Shown here one piece after another: positions 25,701 to 37,193 of a stretch of 64,000 nucleotides of DNA; positions within the stretch are counted from its first letter, which is position 1, and the number at the start of each line of letters is the position of its first letter. A program made the position numbers and the translations under genes. The notes beneath the pieces are model-generated. The model had not been told where the DNA came from. It made no database searches and saw only the letters and a list, made by a program, of their open reading frames with translations. This DNA is from Apostichopus japonicus (Eukaryota; Echinodermata; Holothuroidea; Aspidochirotida; Stichopodidae): contig NC_092561.1 in the NCBI RefSeq assembly GCF_037975245.1, positions 20,211,508 to 20,275,507 on the forward strand. Reading direction: 5' to 3'.

Positions 25701-28700
25701 CATGTTATGAGTATTACTTTAAAAGCTGAAATTGACAAATATCCAAAAAGGAGAAACATACTTTTCTGCAACTATAAACTGATTTCCTTGCTTTAAGACA
25801 ATTCTGAGTTTTGCTTATTTATTGACAAAGTTCATATAAATATATTTTTTCGTTCATATCAATTGAAGTCAGCCACTCTCAGCTCACATATAGCTTCAGA
25901 TATTAGTTATTACAGTTACAATGTTCAAAATTTACTTCTACATAATGTATTTCCCATTCCACAAGAATCTGTCAATGTGTTGTCAAGAACACTACAAGTT
26001 GCCTCACTGACAGTCACTGTCACAATCGTTCCTCCAAGAGAAGAGAAAATATGGAGAACCTTATGACAAACAGAACAGTTGGCTGGAGATTTCTACCTTT
26101 GTTGGCAAAGCACTTGCCTGGATCTAACCAATCATCAGTTATCATTTTGGATAGTGGATAAAAAGGTAGAACAGTGTTTAGTAAAATAAAAGTTGATAGT
26201 CAAAAATCTTCTAGATGTTAAAGGCCTAAAAACTTCTTAATGCAAAATTTATTTTTTTTGCAAAATAAACACCATAAAAAAAAGCTTTTTGGGTAGTGTA
26301 ATTTAAACCAAAAAAGAGTACGCTTCACAGAAATGACAAAATCAAATATCCTTACAACAATTAGTGTTATATTTTGCTGAGGAGTGTTACTCTGTATCTT
26401 ACATGAATATACTGTAGGTGGCAGCTTTGTAAGTTTACAGTGATGAGATATATGATTAATTTACTGGTACACTGACATTGGATTCCATCTGTCCACTTCA
26501 TTTAATGGGAAAGTTGTAAAAGTGAGATTCTACACAGTTTATTTGCTGCTTTAATTTTGCAGAAAGAAATCAGTTTACTTTAAAGGGTAAAAGTCGGTAT
26601 CTGTAGCAGAAAGTAGTTTTATGTATGAAACAGTTATATATATTTAATTGCTATGTCTTTGAGGTATTCATATTATTAAATTAAATACTTACCTTGCACA
26701 TACAGCTTCTCTTGCAGGTCTCTGCGGCCAGCTGCTTTCAAAGCCTCTCCCAGTACTCTGTGTGTAGCTTGACTTCCAATTCTCCTTTTCCAAGTCAACA
26801 ACATCTGATAAACAGTTTCCTTGTGTCCCTGGTTGATATAATCTCTCTCAAGTTGATATAGCTTTGATTCATCTAGTCCAAGCTTTCTACCTACATCTTT
26901 GCATTCCTTTTCAATTTCCCCCGAGAGATCCTGTAATATGATCAGAGTTTATGTATATTGAGTGTTGTCTGAGTTATACATACACAAACTATATCAGTTA
27001 TCTGACAGGTCCCCTTGTTGAAAGTATTTCATAATTTTTGTTAAATCGATTTACAGTATGAAGTAACATTCAAATTGATGGTATTCCATTTGTTGTTCAT
27101 TTGAAAATTATACTATAACTAACTCCTGCTGTATTTCGTATATATACTGTATATTACAGCATGATACAGAATGACAGAGTTAACATGCGGGTCATAGGTC
27201 ATTAAATTCCAAGAGATTAAGATAATATGGTGACTTGGTTCAGGAAAATCACTGGTAATGACTAGACTCTAAAAACAATCCATGACCACACTGCAGACTG
27301 GATCAGGAAAATTCCAATAGTTGTCACTAGCTAGATGTCTCTCAGATGTGATGAAAATAACATCTTTTCCCAAGTAAAAATTTGAAACTCCTTAGCACTT
27401 GTGCAGACCCAGAACGAGCAAATCGAAAACATTACAAAACAAAAATTGGTGACAAGTTGTGAGTCACCACCCAACCGTAGTGTGTAGCACACTCAACTTA
27501 TTTGCAATGCATGCTGGATGATTGCAGACGAAATGAGTACTAATGGAGTGTGTACTGAATAGATATGCGTGTAGTGTGGATTTTTTTTTAAATCCTTACA
27601 ACTGGTGCACATCCCCATCTGTCTCAATAAGACTTTTGTCATCTCACTTTGGGTGCTGGAGTATAGGTTTCTATATGGAATCCCCTGATTGATTAAGCAA
27701 CTTGGGAAAATATGTCTTAGATACAAGCACTAGAAGAACAGAAAAAAGATTTCAGATAACCTGACAATGCAAAGTCATTCCCTTTTGAAAGTTGACAACA
27801 GTAGTGGCATAAGTGGAAGTTGAAAATCTCTCAGTCACTTAATAGAGCAAAGGTCAAATTCTGTGACAGTTAGTGACATATAGGTATGCCAGTCGTCAAA
27901 GAAATGGTGCTCAAAATTAAACTAATGATATGAGAGTCATTTTGTAAGCTGGTATTAATTTGATTTGGGCAATTTAAGACTAAATGACTTAATGGACCCA
28001 AGACTAGTATCTATGCACAGTGGTTGTAACTGTGTAAAGTTGTGCTTAGTACTTAATTTATTGTATGTAATCTCCAAAAGTTAACTGACTTGTGAACCAA
28101 CATTGTGCCAGTTGTATCCTTCTTGTGAACAAGTTGCAAACATGTGTGTCAGCTGTGAACATTACAAATTGTTGGCAAGAGGCGCACATTCAGCATTTTA
28201 TTGACGCACTCTCATTTGTAAGAGCTCATTCACAAATCATGATACGGTTTGGTAAGGGCTTGGTTGTATGCTCTGTCAAAATTTGTTATATGTTATTGCA
28301 TTCACTATTGATACATTTCAGTCACATAAATCTAACTGCAGCAAGAACATACCTCATTAAAATCAGTTATCATAAAACAGTATCAGTACTATATGGCAAG
28401 CATTTTAGTACAAATAAATCATGATGTAATATATACAAGCAAACCATAGAGTTTGAACCTCAAAGTTGGTATGCTTTAAGGGCCAGTATGGACAATCTGT
28501 AATTCACCAATTTGTGTTATATGAGCTAAAAAGACTGTCTCCAGGAAAACAGAGTCTTGTATATGTAAATTATTACCCTGAGACTTTCTTTTCTGACTTC
28601 TCGATCAATGTTTTCTAGGGGTTGTTTGACAGCTAGACTTTGATAATAAGTCCTCTTCGGTGACTGAGATAGTCTCGCAGCTACTACTAATTCATAACTG

Positions 28701-29119
28701 CTAGCTGTAGAATCTTCCACTCCATCCTAATATCAGAAAATAAGAAAAATATAAATAAATATGTTAAACATCCAGCATTGTATTCAAGTCACTTGTTTCT
28801 GACTACTTTACACCAGTCAATGTTTCTCAAGTCAAGTCAAAGGTAAATTTTATTTCATCAGGTCAAGTCTATCACAAGTCATTTGACTTTATTGCAAGTC
28901 AAATCAAGTCACAAATTAATGTTTCTAAATCCAAGTGAAGTTGAAAGTCCAATATGAAAGCAACTTACGTATACATGCATAATATACAGGGTAGGTATAG
29001 GCATTACAACGCATCAATGGTTAAGGACCAACAAGTTACTTTTGTGAAGTGATGAGGGTGTGTGCGGTGGATGACATGCATCAATGACCACCAGCTGCAT
29101 TGATTGAACCAATTATATT

Positions 29120-29214
<95 letters not shown>

Positions 29215-32200
29215 GATATATATATATATATATACTACCTTTGTGAAATCTATTACAGCCTCCAGGAACTGGATTGTGCCGTGGACAGCTGTGACTTTTC
29301 CTCGTTGATTATCCAACCAAGTTCCTGGAGAGTCTGTACTGTCTTGCGGACATTGTTTTCTGCGTCCGATTCTGACTACCCTACCATGAGCCAATCATCG
29401 AGGTATATGAAAACTGTGACTACTCTTTTTCTAAGGTAGGAGACTACCGTTCCCGTAATTCTTGTGAATCCTCTGGGTGCTCCACATAAGAGAGTAAGAT
29501 TCTGGTTACTCACACAGAAGATCCACACACTAAGTGAAGTCAAAACAGCTACTGTAAGTATTGACCTCTGGTCAGCTTAATGGGATATACATCAAACAGT
29601 ACGGTTCAGATTATTGTAAGGAAGGAAAGAAAATTTACAAAACCACACCTAAAGTTCACTGTGTGTGCTCCCATTTGTTTCTAAAATCTTATTGATATTT
29701 ATGTGAACTGACCTATGAACTCTAGAGCAAGGCTGCAGAAACTCAGTACTACTGTACCATGGAGGTTTTACCTCCATAGTACAGTACTACTGATGTGCTC
29801 ATACTTTGATGCTCAGTGAATCAGATAAGAAAGTTATTGTAGGTGTACATTATTTAGGGTATATTTGTTAAAAGACATTTCAATGCATACAGTGTAATGT
29901 GCAAAAGTAATTACTGATCTATTCTACTTTACAGAATGATTTAAGGACAAACAATATATATATCCTTCATTATGTACACTGCTTTAAAGCCAATTCCAAC
30001 CAACAAAATATCGTTAAAAGAGCTACTGTGTATGCTCACTGAAAGAAGGCCTTTCAAACTTAATATGATTTCACAATTGTATAATATACAGTACTTTCAA
30101 GCAAACAATATCTTTGCAACAGTTCAATCTAAGCTTATTTGACTTTTGTAACTCCATTGTCAAATCAAGGCTTTACTGCCAGGTAAGGAGGAAACTGTAA
30201 GACACTTCCGGGCTACTAGTGGTATTACTGGTCACGTTTGCACAGAGCTCTCTAAACTTCAGATGCCTAACATCCTTTGTTTATTGCTTTACTGCCTATG
30301 CTTGCAAGCATTTCTGGAACCAGTAGGTCAGATGGTTACAGCAAAACTGTGGTTGACACCTAGATGTAACCTTCTATCAGATGAGATGTAACCACAGATG
30401 ATTAATGCACCAAATTAAAGGGTGTGAAGACTCACTGCAAAAAGAAACGTCTAATGCCGGTAATCTGACCTAGTTTCGAATGAGGTGTAACAGAAGCATT
30501 AGACACCACCATCGATCCCAGAAAATACACACAGCTTGCTACCGTCGGTAATTAGACACTAGTGTACAGTCAATACATACAGCTGCGGTCAATACCGACA
30601 GCACATTGTAGAAACGATACAGTGATGGACATCTCAGGTCCAGCCAAAGATAACAAGGTATCCTGTTTCATTACTGTGTGCATTTTGTAGCCACAAAAAA
30701 AAAAGAGTCACTTGCAAGCAACAGAAAGTTAACTTTTCCAGATGGCCGCACGAGGTTTGGGGTGAGTCTTCAATGCCTTTAAGCCAAAATTGCCTCATAA
30801 CTTGTGGATGAAATGCTATAAGGCTAAAAAACTTATTACCTTTTGTAAACAATTCCATGTAGAACCAAGAGAAAATATTTCAAAGCATTGCTCAGGCAAT
30901 GTCCCAGAAGAAGCAAAACACCATGATGCTGTCAAGTATTACAATATATATCTTAATGCCTAGAGGAATTGAGATGTATAGGGCTTTATTGTTAAGTGTA
31001 CATAGTCTACACTGCAGATTTGTGATGTTTTACAAATTTATTAAGGTTTTGGTCCTGTTGGATGTCATGTACAGTAAACATGCTTTAATGTGTGTGCAGG
31101 GGACTGTACTGTAGCCATTGTCTGTCATTTTCTAACAAAACTAATCTAGAATGTCCTCCAAGTTGTTTGGTGTATGTGCAGGGCTGTAGCCACAGTCTGT
31201 TAAAAAGCGTGAAATCTTATACTGCACAATGCAGTAGAATGTTGGAAATGATAGACACATTTTACATCTAACCCCTAATTAACCCAAATAACTTATCCAA
31301 GGGGAGGACAATACTGTGTCTGAGACCCCTCTTTCAGGGGGACATCAGACTCCCACCTCAAATTCTGGCTTGATGACATTGTGAACTGCATTTGTAAAGT
31401 TTAAGAAACATTGTTGCTTGTTATACACCAAATCCAACTGGCTGGAGTCTTGACATTTTTTGTGTTTAGGCATCACATGCAGACACACATATACACCTAC
31501 ACAAATACACCTACAGTACATTACCCTGACAAGCAAACTTGATAATATAGGTTCCAGATGCTTTCAGCATATGAACAGACTAAGACACCAAAATGGCAAA
31601 CTACATTAAGGGTTTGATGAAATAACTGGTTGCGAATCAAGACATTGCTTTAAACCAGAATGCAAAATGCATTGAGGTTTCGGTGACTTCAATGCACTAG
31701 ACTTCTGCTTGTTAGTATAACCAGAACTAGCTGTTACAAAAACACTATGGCATGATAAACACAGGTCAGTCTACTGTACGTGGTTATACTCACCTCCATC
31801 AAAAACAATAGGGGTCTTGTACTCAATGTTATGAATCCACACACCAAGTATTAGAGGTATCCACGATTTCCATCGTTACATATCATGTATAAGGTTTTCA
31901 GAGTTTGACCTCTGAACACACAAGCAATAGGATTCTTGTTCTCAATATGGCGAATCCATATACCACGTATAAAAAGTATCCATGATTTCTAACATGAGAA
32001 ATCATGCTTTGAAGGTTCTCAGGCCTCGACAAATATTTTTGAAAGTACTCGCTATTTGGCGACGGTAACTAAAAATCTACTCGCCAAATTCCACTCGCCA
32101 CTATATCCAGACAAAAGCTTGTGAACTTGAGGCTAAATTAAGACCGTTTTACACAATTATTTCGAATTGGTCATAGTAAAAAATCTAACTAGACGAACTG

Positions 32201-34183
32201 TTAAGTTTCATAAACGCTGCCTAGTCACAACGAAACTAAATCCAACCTGAAATAAATATGACAGAGAACGTCCAATAGAACCGCTGTACTACAAAGTACA
32301 CCTTTTCTGCACTCAAAGTAAGGCTTCCGAGCGGCACATTGAAGCCAATGCAAATTTTTTCGCGCTTTCAGTTTTAGATTCTACGGATGCCCATAAGCTC
32401 ATCTGAAATTGCCAATAGCCTCCTATTCGTATGAGGCGTAACGCACATTATATCTGATAGGCTGGTCTGTGGGAGAGACGGTACAGCTTATAAAACGAGG
32501 TTCCACAATTTGGAGTCTAGTGACTCCAAATGACCTTTGACCTCAATAAAATCCTGTACTGAAAGCATATCAACTACATACTACTACATGTGAGATTCGT
32601 CCAACCTTCCTTCCTTGAGTTATCGTGTTTACAAGGTTTTCACAATTTGCCCTCTAGTGACCCCAAATGGACTTGGACCTCCACCAAACACAATAGGGAT
32701 CTTGAAATGAATGTGGTACTCCTTCACACGAAATACGAGATTGGTCCAACCTTCCCTTCTTGAGAGATCGTGTTTACAAGGTTTAAACAATTTGACCCCT
32801 GGTGACCTCAAATGACCGTTGACCTCCAAAACAAATTTAGGCTTTGCTCCTAATTGTGGTCCTCCTAATCATGAAATATTAGATTGGGCCAAGCTTACCT
32901 CCATGAGATATTGTGTTTACAAGGTTTTCACTATTTGGCCCCTGGTGACTCCAAATGAGCTTTGACCTCCCCACAAATCAATAGGGTTCATCTACTCAAA
33001 TGTGGTACTCATATACACCAATATTAGATTGGTCCAAGCTTCCCTACTTGAGATATTGTTTTTACAAGCGAGGCGTCATACACATTACACACACACAGGT
33101 GTGTTTTACATTCAGACAGAGGACCCTATTGTTTTTTCCATTGTTCAAATCCACGTACCCTTACCTTAACAACACCCCGTAACAAAAGAATTCTTTCGAG
33201 GCGTGGTGTTTTTTATAAATCACATCCAAGGACCTGGAATTCTTTTGTTCAAGTCCTCGGTCAGAACACAAAACAAGTGCACACACACACATGCACACAT
33301 GTTGGTTTTACATTCCAACGGAGGACCCCATTGTATTTTCCATTGTTCAAATCCACGTACCCTAACCTTAACAATACCCCATACAATAGAAATTCTTCAA
33401 AGGACGTGGTGACTCTTTAGAAATCACAACCGAGGACCTGGAATTCTTTTGTTCAAGTCCTCGGTCAGATAGAGAAACAAACACATACGTTATCATGAAT
33501 GCAAAGGTTACGATTATCATCAAAACCAAAAATGTAACCTTATGACAAGAGCTATGTGTATGCTTTCGAGAGTATACCAACAGTAAGTTAATGGTTACAC
33601 ATTCGTTAAGTTTGAAGGTTGATTTACCTGTAATGCGACTTGTTTGTCATAGCGATGGATTGGTCCTGCTATATGTTCCACTTCTTCCATGAGGGATCCT
33701 TTAAGATTGAGAACAAAAAACATGCGTCATCATCATAACTATCATTACAAGAAAAGTACAGTTGCATGAGGAAATTGCAAGATTTTTGATGGGAATGCAT
33801 ATAAAAGCTTTGATCAAATAAATGTTAACGAACTTGAACAGTGATTCTTAAATTTATGGGGAGGAGGTGGGGTGGGGGGGGGGGGGTGTGGTTACCCCTG
33901 GAGGAAACTTTTGGTATTTCTCCTGAACAGTATGTAAGACTGAACATGTTGTTTATTTCATTGTTCCGAGGCATTCTCTTTGCTGTGAATGTGAACTATG
34001 GAGAACAGTTCTTTTGGTGAACTGAACCTTTTTCTGATATATATGTTAGGAGGGGAAATCCCTAGGATGGCTGATTGGAAAAGGGAAACTAGGATGAAAA
34101 AGGTTAAGAACTGCCGATCTAGACACTAGCTAGTATAAATTTTGCTATCATAGACATCGCTTTATGAAATGCACATTTATAGT

Positions 34184-34223
<40 letters not shown>

Positions 34224-35225
34224 CAATTACTGACCATTTTCATCTCTGCTGAGATCTTGTGCCAGTTCATCTAACTCAACCTTCTTCAGCGCATCAACGA
34301 GCCTAACGTACCAATTCTTACAATACCTGATTCTGTGACATAGCAGACGGTTTGCAGCTGTTCTCCCTTTAGCCTCCTCTTTACATTTAATCTCCTCCTG
34401 CAGAGAAATAATAATTTATAAGAAAATTTGTTATTGCAGACATGAGGTAATGCAGGCCCATTGGAACTGCTATGACAGGTAGGGCATCTAATTCTTGCTA
34501 TACAACTTTCCCATTTGTTCTCATGGGCCTGAAGTAATGTATTCTGTTAATGTAATCAAGACTTGTGAAATGTAGTAAGCCAATTAGACAATTTTATGGT
34601 ATAATTATCTCTCATGCCATGAAAGTACTGTTGGTTCAAAACATTTCACACAAGCTTAATATGAATTCATATGAGAGCACCTTACTTCTTCTGTTTTTGT
34701 TTGTTGTTGCCAATTTTGTGACATGCAACATTAGCTTCTATCTTACAGTACCTCAACAAACATGAGGACAATATAATGTGTGTAATTTTGACATATATAC
34801 ATGTATACAGTACTCTGGTTGTGGGGATTTTCATAAAAATGTGTTTAATCTGAAATATCACAGCTCAAAGCCATCATCATTGTAATAATAATTCTTTGTA
34901 AGTTGGTGGTAAGTCACGTAATATCAATGTCACATGTACCTCAGTGTGTCCCTATTTTAAATTGCTTGGCTTTTTTGGTTGGATTATGACATAAATAGAC
35001 TGAACCTCTTATGTTAGATCAATCCTTTAACAACACAACACAACAAAATCATGCACTTCTCTACAAAGAGTACTATTGACTCACGGTTGCTGATAGTGTA
35101 AGAATGTCGCTTAGCAGGTCTACGACATCCATTGTTGGCACACTTCTATTAAATTCAGCAATAAGTTCATCCAGACGTTTATTTCTTCTTGAGCAAAGCT
35201 CATTCTGTTTTGACTTTCTACTCAT
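21907..35225 (-). CDS. Gene B: CARD-Death domain-tail-anchored adaptor, MAVS-like
   Basis: Seven exons on the minus strand, joined by GT-AG sites with matching phases: 35225-35085, 34397-34235, 33698-33628, 28726-28577, 26930-26693, 25209-25142 and 22719-21907. The lengths add to 1644 nt (547 residues). Residues 1-101 form a CARD; two short linker modules (GSLMEEVEH...) flank a 50-residue linker and a Death domain (about residues 176-254); the tail is basic and low in complexity, ending in a hydrophobic segment ([18 protein letters not shown]) eight residues before the stop, as in tail-anchored proteins. AATAAA lies 46 nt past the stop. Known: MAVS has an N-terminal CARD, a disordered middle and a C-terminal mitochondrial anchor, and relays RIG-I-like receptor signals. 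Inferred: this is a MAVS-like adaptor with an added Death domain. Another tail-anchored CARD/Death protein is possible; transcripts are needed to confirm splicing. Confidence 0.65.
23760..25086. mobile_element. hAT-like element, TIR CAGGGGCGTATCCAGG
   Basis: The left end CAGGGGCGTATCCAGG and right end CCTGGATACGCCCCTC are inverted repeats. Flanks read 'gagtatcc' and 'tatgccaac', and the empty sister site at about 33569 reads 'agagtataccaacag', which places the insertion and implies a diverged target duplication. Inside are poly-C/G runs and patches resembling other non-autonomous elements, but no transposase. It sits in gene B's last intron. Confidence 0.8.
25142..25209 (-). CDS. Gene B exon 6: short linker module, copy 2
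   Basis: 68 bp, phase 1/0, 23 residues (one codon shorter than exon 3) starting [16 protein letters not shown]. It joins the Death exon (phase 1) to the tail exon (phase 0). It lies just right of the 23760-25086 transposon. Confidence 0.7.
26693..26930 (-). CDS. Gene B exon 5: Death domain
   Basis: 238 bp, phase 0/1, acceptor catattacag, donor GTAAGT. It encodes a full Death domain in one exon: [31 protein letters not shown] with the conserved W, then [21 protein letters not shown]. Spacing and signature (LGL...ML..W...L..AL...GR.DL..L) match the family well. Confidence 0.88.
28577..28726 (-). CDS. Gene B exon 4: 50-residue linker
   Basis: 150 bp, phase 0/0, starting [17 protein letters not shown] after acceptor ctgatattag; donor GTAATA is non-consensus. 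The paralogue in gene D at 63434-63568 has 45 codons and GTAAGA. No fold recognised; polar and probably flexible. Confidence 0.7.
29122..29235. repeat. (TA)n microsatellite
   Basis: TA tract with rare GA/CA interruptions; the same position in gene D reaches the window end at 63977. Confidence 0.9.
29236..29510 (-). pseudogene. DIRS-like reverse transcriptase fragment
   Basis: The minus strand reads [19 protein letters not shown], then [12 protein letters not shown] (catalytic YLDD followed by W, typical of DIRS/Ngaro RTs) and [15 protein letters not shown]; a final shift gives [13 protein letters not shown]. An in-frame stop after LMVG and a frameshift make it a relic. It is cut off by the TA tract. 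Confidence 0.7.
29511..30414. other. Intron DNA, no feature seen
   Basis: Part of the large intron between gene B exons 3 and 4; no recognisable gene. A short perfect inverted word (accatggaggttttacctccatagt) occurs near 29757-29781. Confidence 0.4.
30415..30782. mobile_element. MITE with TTAA target site, copy 1
   Basis: Ends TTAAAGGGTGTGAAGACTC and (reversed) TTAAAGGCATTGAAGACTC form an inverted repeat bounded by TTAA, as in Kolobok- or piggyBac-type elements. 368 bp, no transposase. Homologous to 45064-45397 and 46352-46719. Confidence 0.8.
30783..31779. other. Intron DNA, no feature seen
   Basis: No coding, RNA or repeat signal that I can name. 31020-31210 has two similar 'gtgcagggctgta' phrases. 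Confidence 0.35.
31780..33060. repeat. Array of ~145-bp repeats carrying nuclear-receptor DR1-like sites
   Basis: Units share 'gtgtttacaaggttttcacaa', 'tttgacccctggtgacc' and 'aatgacctttgacctccacc', then 'caaaaacaataggcttcttg'. The perfect TGACCTTTGACCT (reverse AGGTCAAAGGTCA, a canonical DR1) is at 32531-32543; diverged versions are at 32813-32825 and 32956-32968. Related arrays lie at 23440-23640, 60600-61010 and, more diverged, 18990-19080. Confidence 0.8.
32030..32497. mobile_element. Insertion splitting one 145-bp repeat unit
   Basis: Begins CAGGCCTCGACAAATATTTT and ends before 'gaggttccacaatttgg'; AGGTTCT/AGGTTCC on the two sides may be the target duplication. Contains paired 'ctcgccaaattccactcgcca' words. 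No transposase; family unknown. Confidence 0.45.
33113..33480. repeat. Two-copy direct tandem repeat (~203 bp)
   Basis: 33113-33315 is repeated at 33316-33480 (partial), with 'ccattgttcaaatccacgtaccct' and 'gacctggaattcttttgttc' in each. Flanked by CA-rich stretches. Non-coding. Confidence 0.75.
33628..33698 (-). CDS. Gene B exon 3: short linker module, copy 1
   Basis: 71 bp, phase 1/0, encoding 24 residues beginning [17 protein letters not shown]. Acceptor ctcaatcttaaag is weak in pyrimidines; donor CAG/GTAAAT. It is near-identical to exon 6 and related to 50143-50243 in gene C. Confidence 0.7.
33852..33892 (+). repeat. G-rich tract
   Basis: Short G-rich run in the intron between gene B exons 2 and 3; the sister tract in gene C (50366-50510) is greatly expanded. 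Confidence 0.7.
34190..34221. repeat. (TA)n microsatellite
   Basis: TA tract just downstream of gene B exon 2; gene C has the matching tract at 50793-50820. Confidence 0.9.
34235..34397 (-). CDS. Gene B exon 2: CARD second half
   Basis: 163 bp, phase 0/1. [29 protein letters not shown] and AQDLSRDEN fill CARD helices 4-6, with the single W and the final LxxLAxxL pattern of RIG-I/MAVS-type CARDs. Confidence 0.8.
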
Positions 35226-35277
35226 TTTCTTCTCAAAGGGTTGCTCCTGTGTATTAGTTTAAAGCTTTTGTTTGATC
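35085..35277 (-). CDS. Gene B exon 1: start codon and CARD first half
   Basis: Acceptor tttttgcag at 35278 and donor GTGAGT at 35084. Coding starts at ATG 35225-35223 (context AAAATGAG, A at -3); the upstream 52 nt are closed by stops and are 5' UTR, implying an upstream non-coding exon. The 47 codons include a basic start and [17 protein letters not shown]. Confidence 0.75.
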
Positions 35278-35394
35278 CTGCAAAAATAAGAAAAAAGTCA
35301 AAATGAGTCAAAGAATCCCATAAACATTATAAGTTATGACTTTATCAACCTCCCAATTTATTTCTTTGGTTTGATTGTAATGTTGCATAGTATC

Positions 35395-35885
35395 CATACG
35401 ATATGTACTGTAGTGTGGGACAACCATGTCACCACATGGTTCAGGCTTGCCCCCCCCTTCCCCCTTCCTCCTGGACACCATGTAGTGTAGCCTATAGGAT
35501 ATAGTGTAGGCACATGGCTTAATACCCACATAACATGTACTGAAGAGTATGGTGATAGTGTAACCACATGGTTCAGGCTTGCGCCCCCCCCCCTTCCTCC
35601 TGGACACCATGTAGTGTAGCCTATAGGATATAGTGTAGGCACATGAATTAATACCCACATAACATGTACTGTAGTGTACGGTGATAGTGTAACCACATGG
35701 TTCAGGCTCGCCCCTCCCATCCCCTTCCCCCTGGACACCATGTAGTGTAGGGAATATAGTGTAGGCACATGGCTTAATACCCACATAACATGTACTGTAG
35801 TGTACGGTGATTTTGTAAACGACATGGTTTAGGCTTGTCCCCAACCCCCTGACACCATGTAGTGCAGGCTATATAGTGAAAGCAC
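35395..35885. repeat. 121-bp minisatellite, about four units
   Basis: Units contain 'gtaaccacatggttcaggct', a C-rich run, 'ggacaccatgtagtgtag' and 'taatacccacataacatgta'. 'gacaccatgtag' occurs near 35471, 35602, 35734 and 35852. Located about 120 bp upstream of exon 1. Long frames read across it (35308-35844) are repeat artefacts. Confidence 0.9.
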
Positions 35886-36910
35886 ATTAATATCCACATA
35901 TCACCAAATGTGCTATGGCATAATTCAATTTTATATGATTCATTAAATTTACTGGTAAGACTTACAACTTAGGATTGTGGTGCAATGACAGTTTAGTAGT
36001 TTAAACAATCGGATTGATACATGGAAGTTATCAACTACTTGACATCAAAAGATAAGAAAGTTAGATGAAAAGTTGCCTTAAAGATCTGCTTTATTGGCTC
36101 TAATTTAGCACGCTATAGCTAGGAAAGTTTGGTGATTACCTTATTGACCTGCCACAGTCGTAAATAATCGACCTCAGGCTCAACAATTTAGCCTGCATAG
36201 CTTCTTAACACCATTAGACTCTTTGTGTAAACACTGTGTAGAAATTTGTTCATGTCTTCTGTGTAGTTAATCATACAGCATTCACACAAAGACCCTCATA
36301 CAAGAACAAATATATGTGGCAGGCGTTGCAGACTAATTGGTAAGAGGTCATTTTAAGACCAAGGCAGGTCGGTAACGTAATCTCAACAAACGTACCTTCC
36401 CATGAGAGTGTACTATAGTTGGGGGTCTATACAGCAGACCTTTAAAAATGGATCCAACTCAGAACGTAGGTGTTAATTTGGTTTTACGTCTTTAAAGATT
36501 CACCTAATCAACTGAGCACAATCCACACAAATCACATGATATGGGTTACGTTTTGTGGTGATTCCCTCATGAAAAATGTCCAGAGAATTCAAATCATGTA
36601 TAGCACAATCTTTTTCCGACCATTTTCCACAGAAATATAAAGAAAGTGCAGCCACGATGGGATGGAGAGGGGACGAGAAATACAATATTGTTGGGCCTTA
36701 ACATTTAAAGTAGGCTATAGGCCTATAGAACCATTAACAAGTTTAATCTATACTTCTCATTCAGTTCAGTTTAGTTCTTAAATTTGGCAAATAATGCCTT
36801 AATACATCATTTTCTTATTAGTCAGTCTAGGCCTAGTACTAGTCTGTACGTTCATTATTTTGTACACTCAACGTGAGCCCTAGCCTGAGAAGCCTAACAA
36901 TTAATAGCTC

Positions 36911-37181
36911 TGTTGAAGATTGAGGTTGTGTCACAATCTTCAATTGAGGTTTGTACTGTAGAACAGAGCTGTGGTTATAACACTTACTTGATGTAGTCTC
37001 TGGTAGTCAAAATGATACTGTTCTTACACAACCCGTGTTGTACCAGGAACTTGCACACAGAGTTCCAGGGCTTCTTATTCAGCTTGGTCACTGGAGCACG
37101 CAGTCACTTAAGATTGAGTGAGAGTGCTATGCTGCTAGAGTTAGGGTTAGTGAAAGTCATGTCAATGTCAATGTCACTACA
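36911..37181 (-). repeat. 3' LTR of the Ty3/Gypsy element
   Basis: Starts TGTTGAAGATTG and ends GTCACTACA on the plus strand; by eye identical to 41615-41885. Confidence 0.93.
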
Positions 37182-37193
37182 TCTCCCTTTTCC
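37182..37193 (-). promoter_or_regulatory. Polypurine tract
   Basis: GGAAAAGGGAGA on the minus strand directly before the 3' LTR, the expected primer for plus-strand DNA synthesis. Confidence 0.7.

Larger units (their letters stand above)
25317..29170. repeat. Segmental duplication around linker and Death exons (matches 61192-64000)
   Basis: Landmarks from 'aattactgcacaatgttttc' to 'attatattccatatatat' occur in the same order in both copies. Gene B's copy has about 825 bp extra at 25640-26465. Homology includes the linker and Death exons and their introns, so the duplication is genomic, not retroposed. Confidence 0.9.

Noticed and set aside
35308-35844. 178-codon minus-strand frame with repeated CYVGIKPCAYT
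   Set aside because: Unit length and frame follow the 121-bp minisatellite; the same words appear in several frames at 52-53.7 kb.
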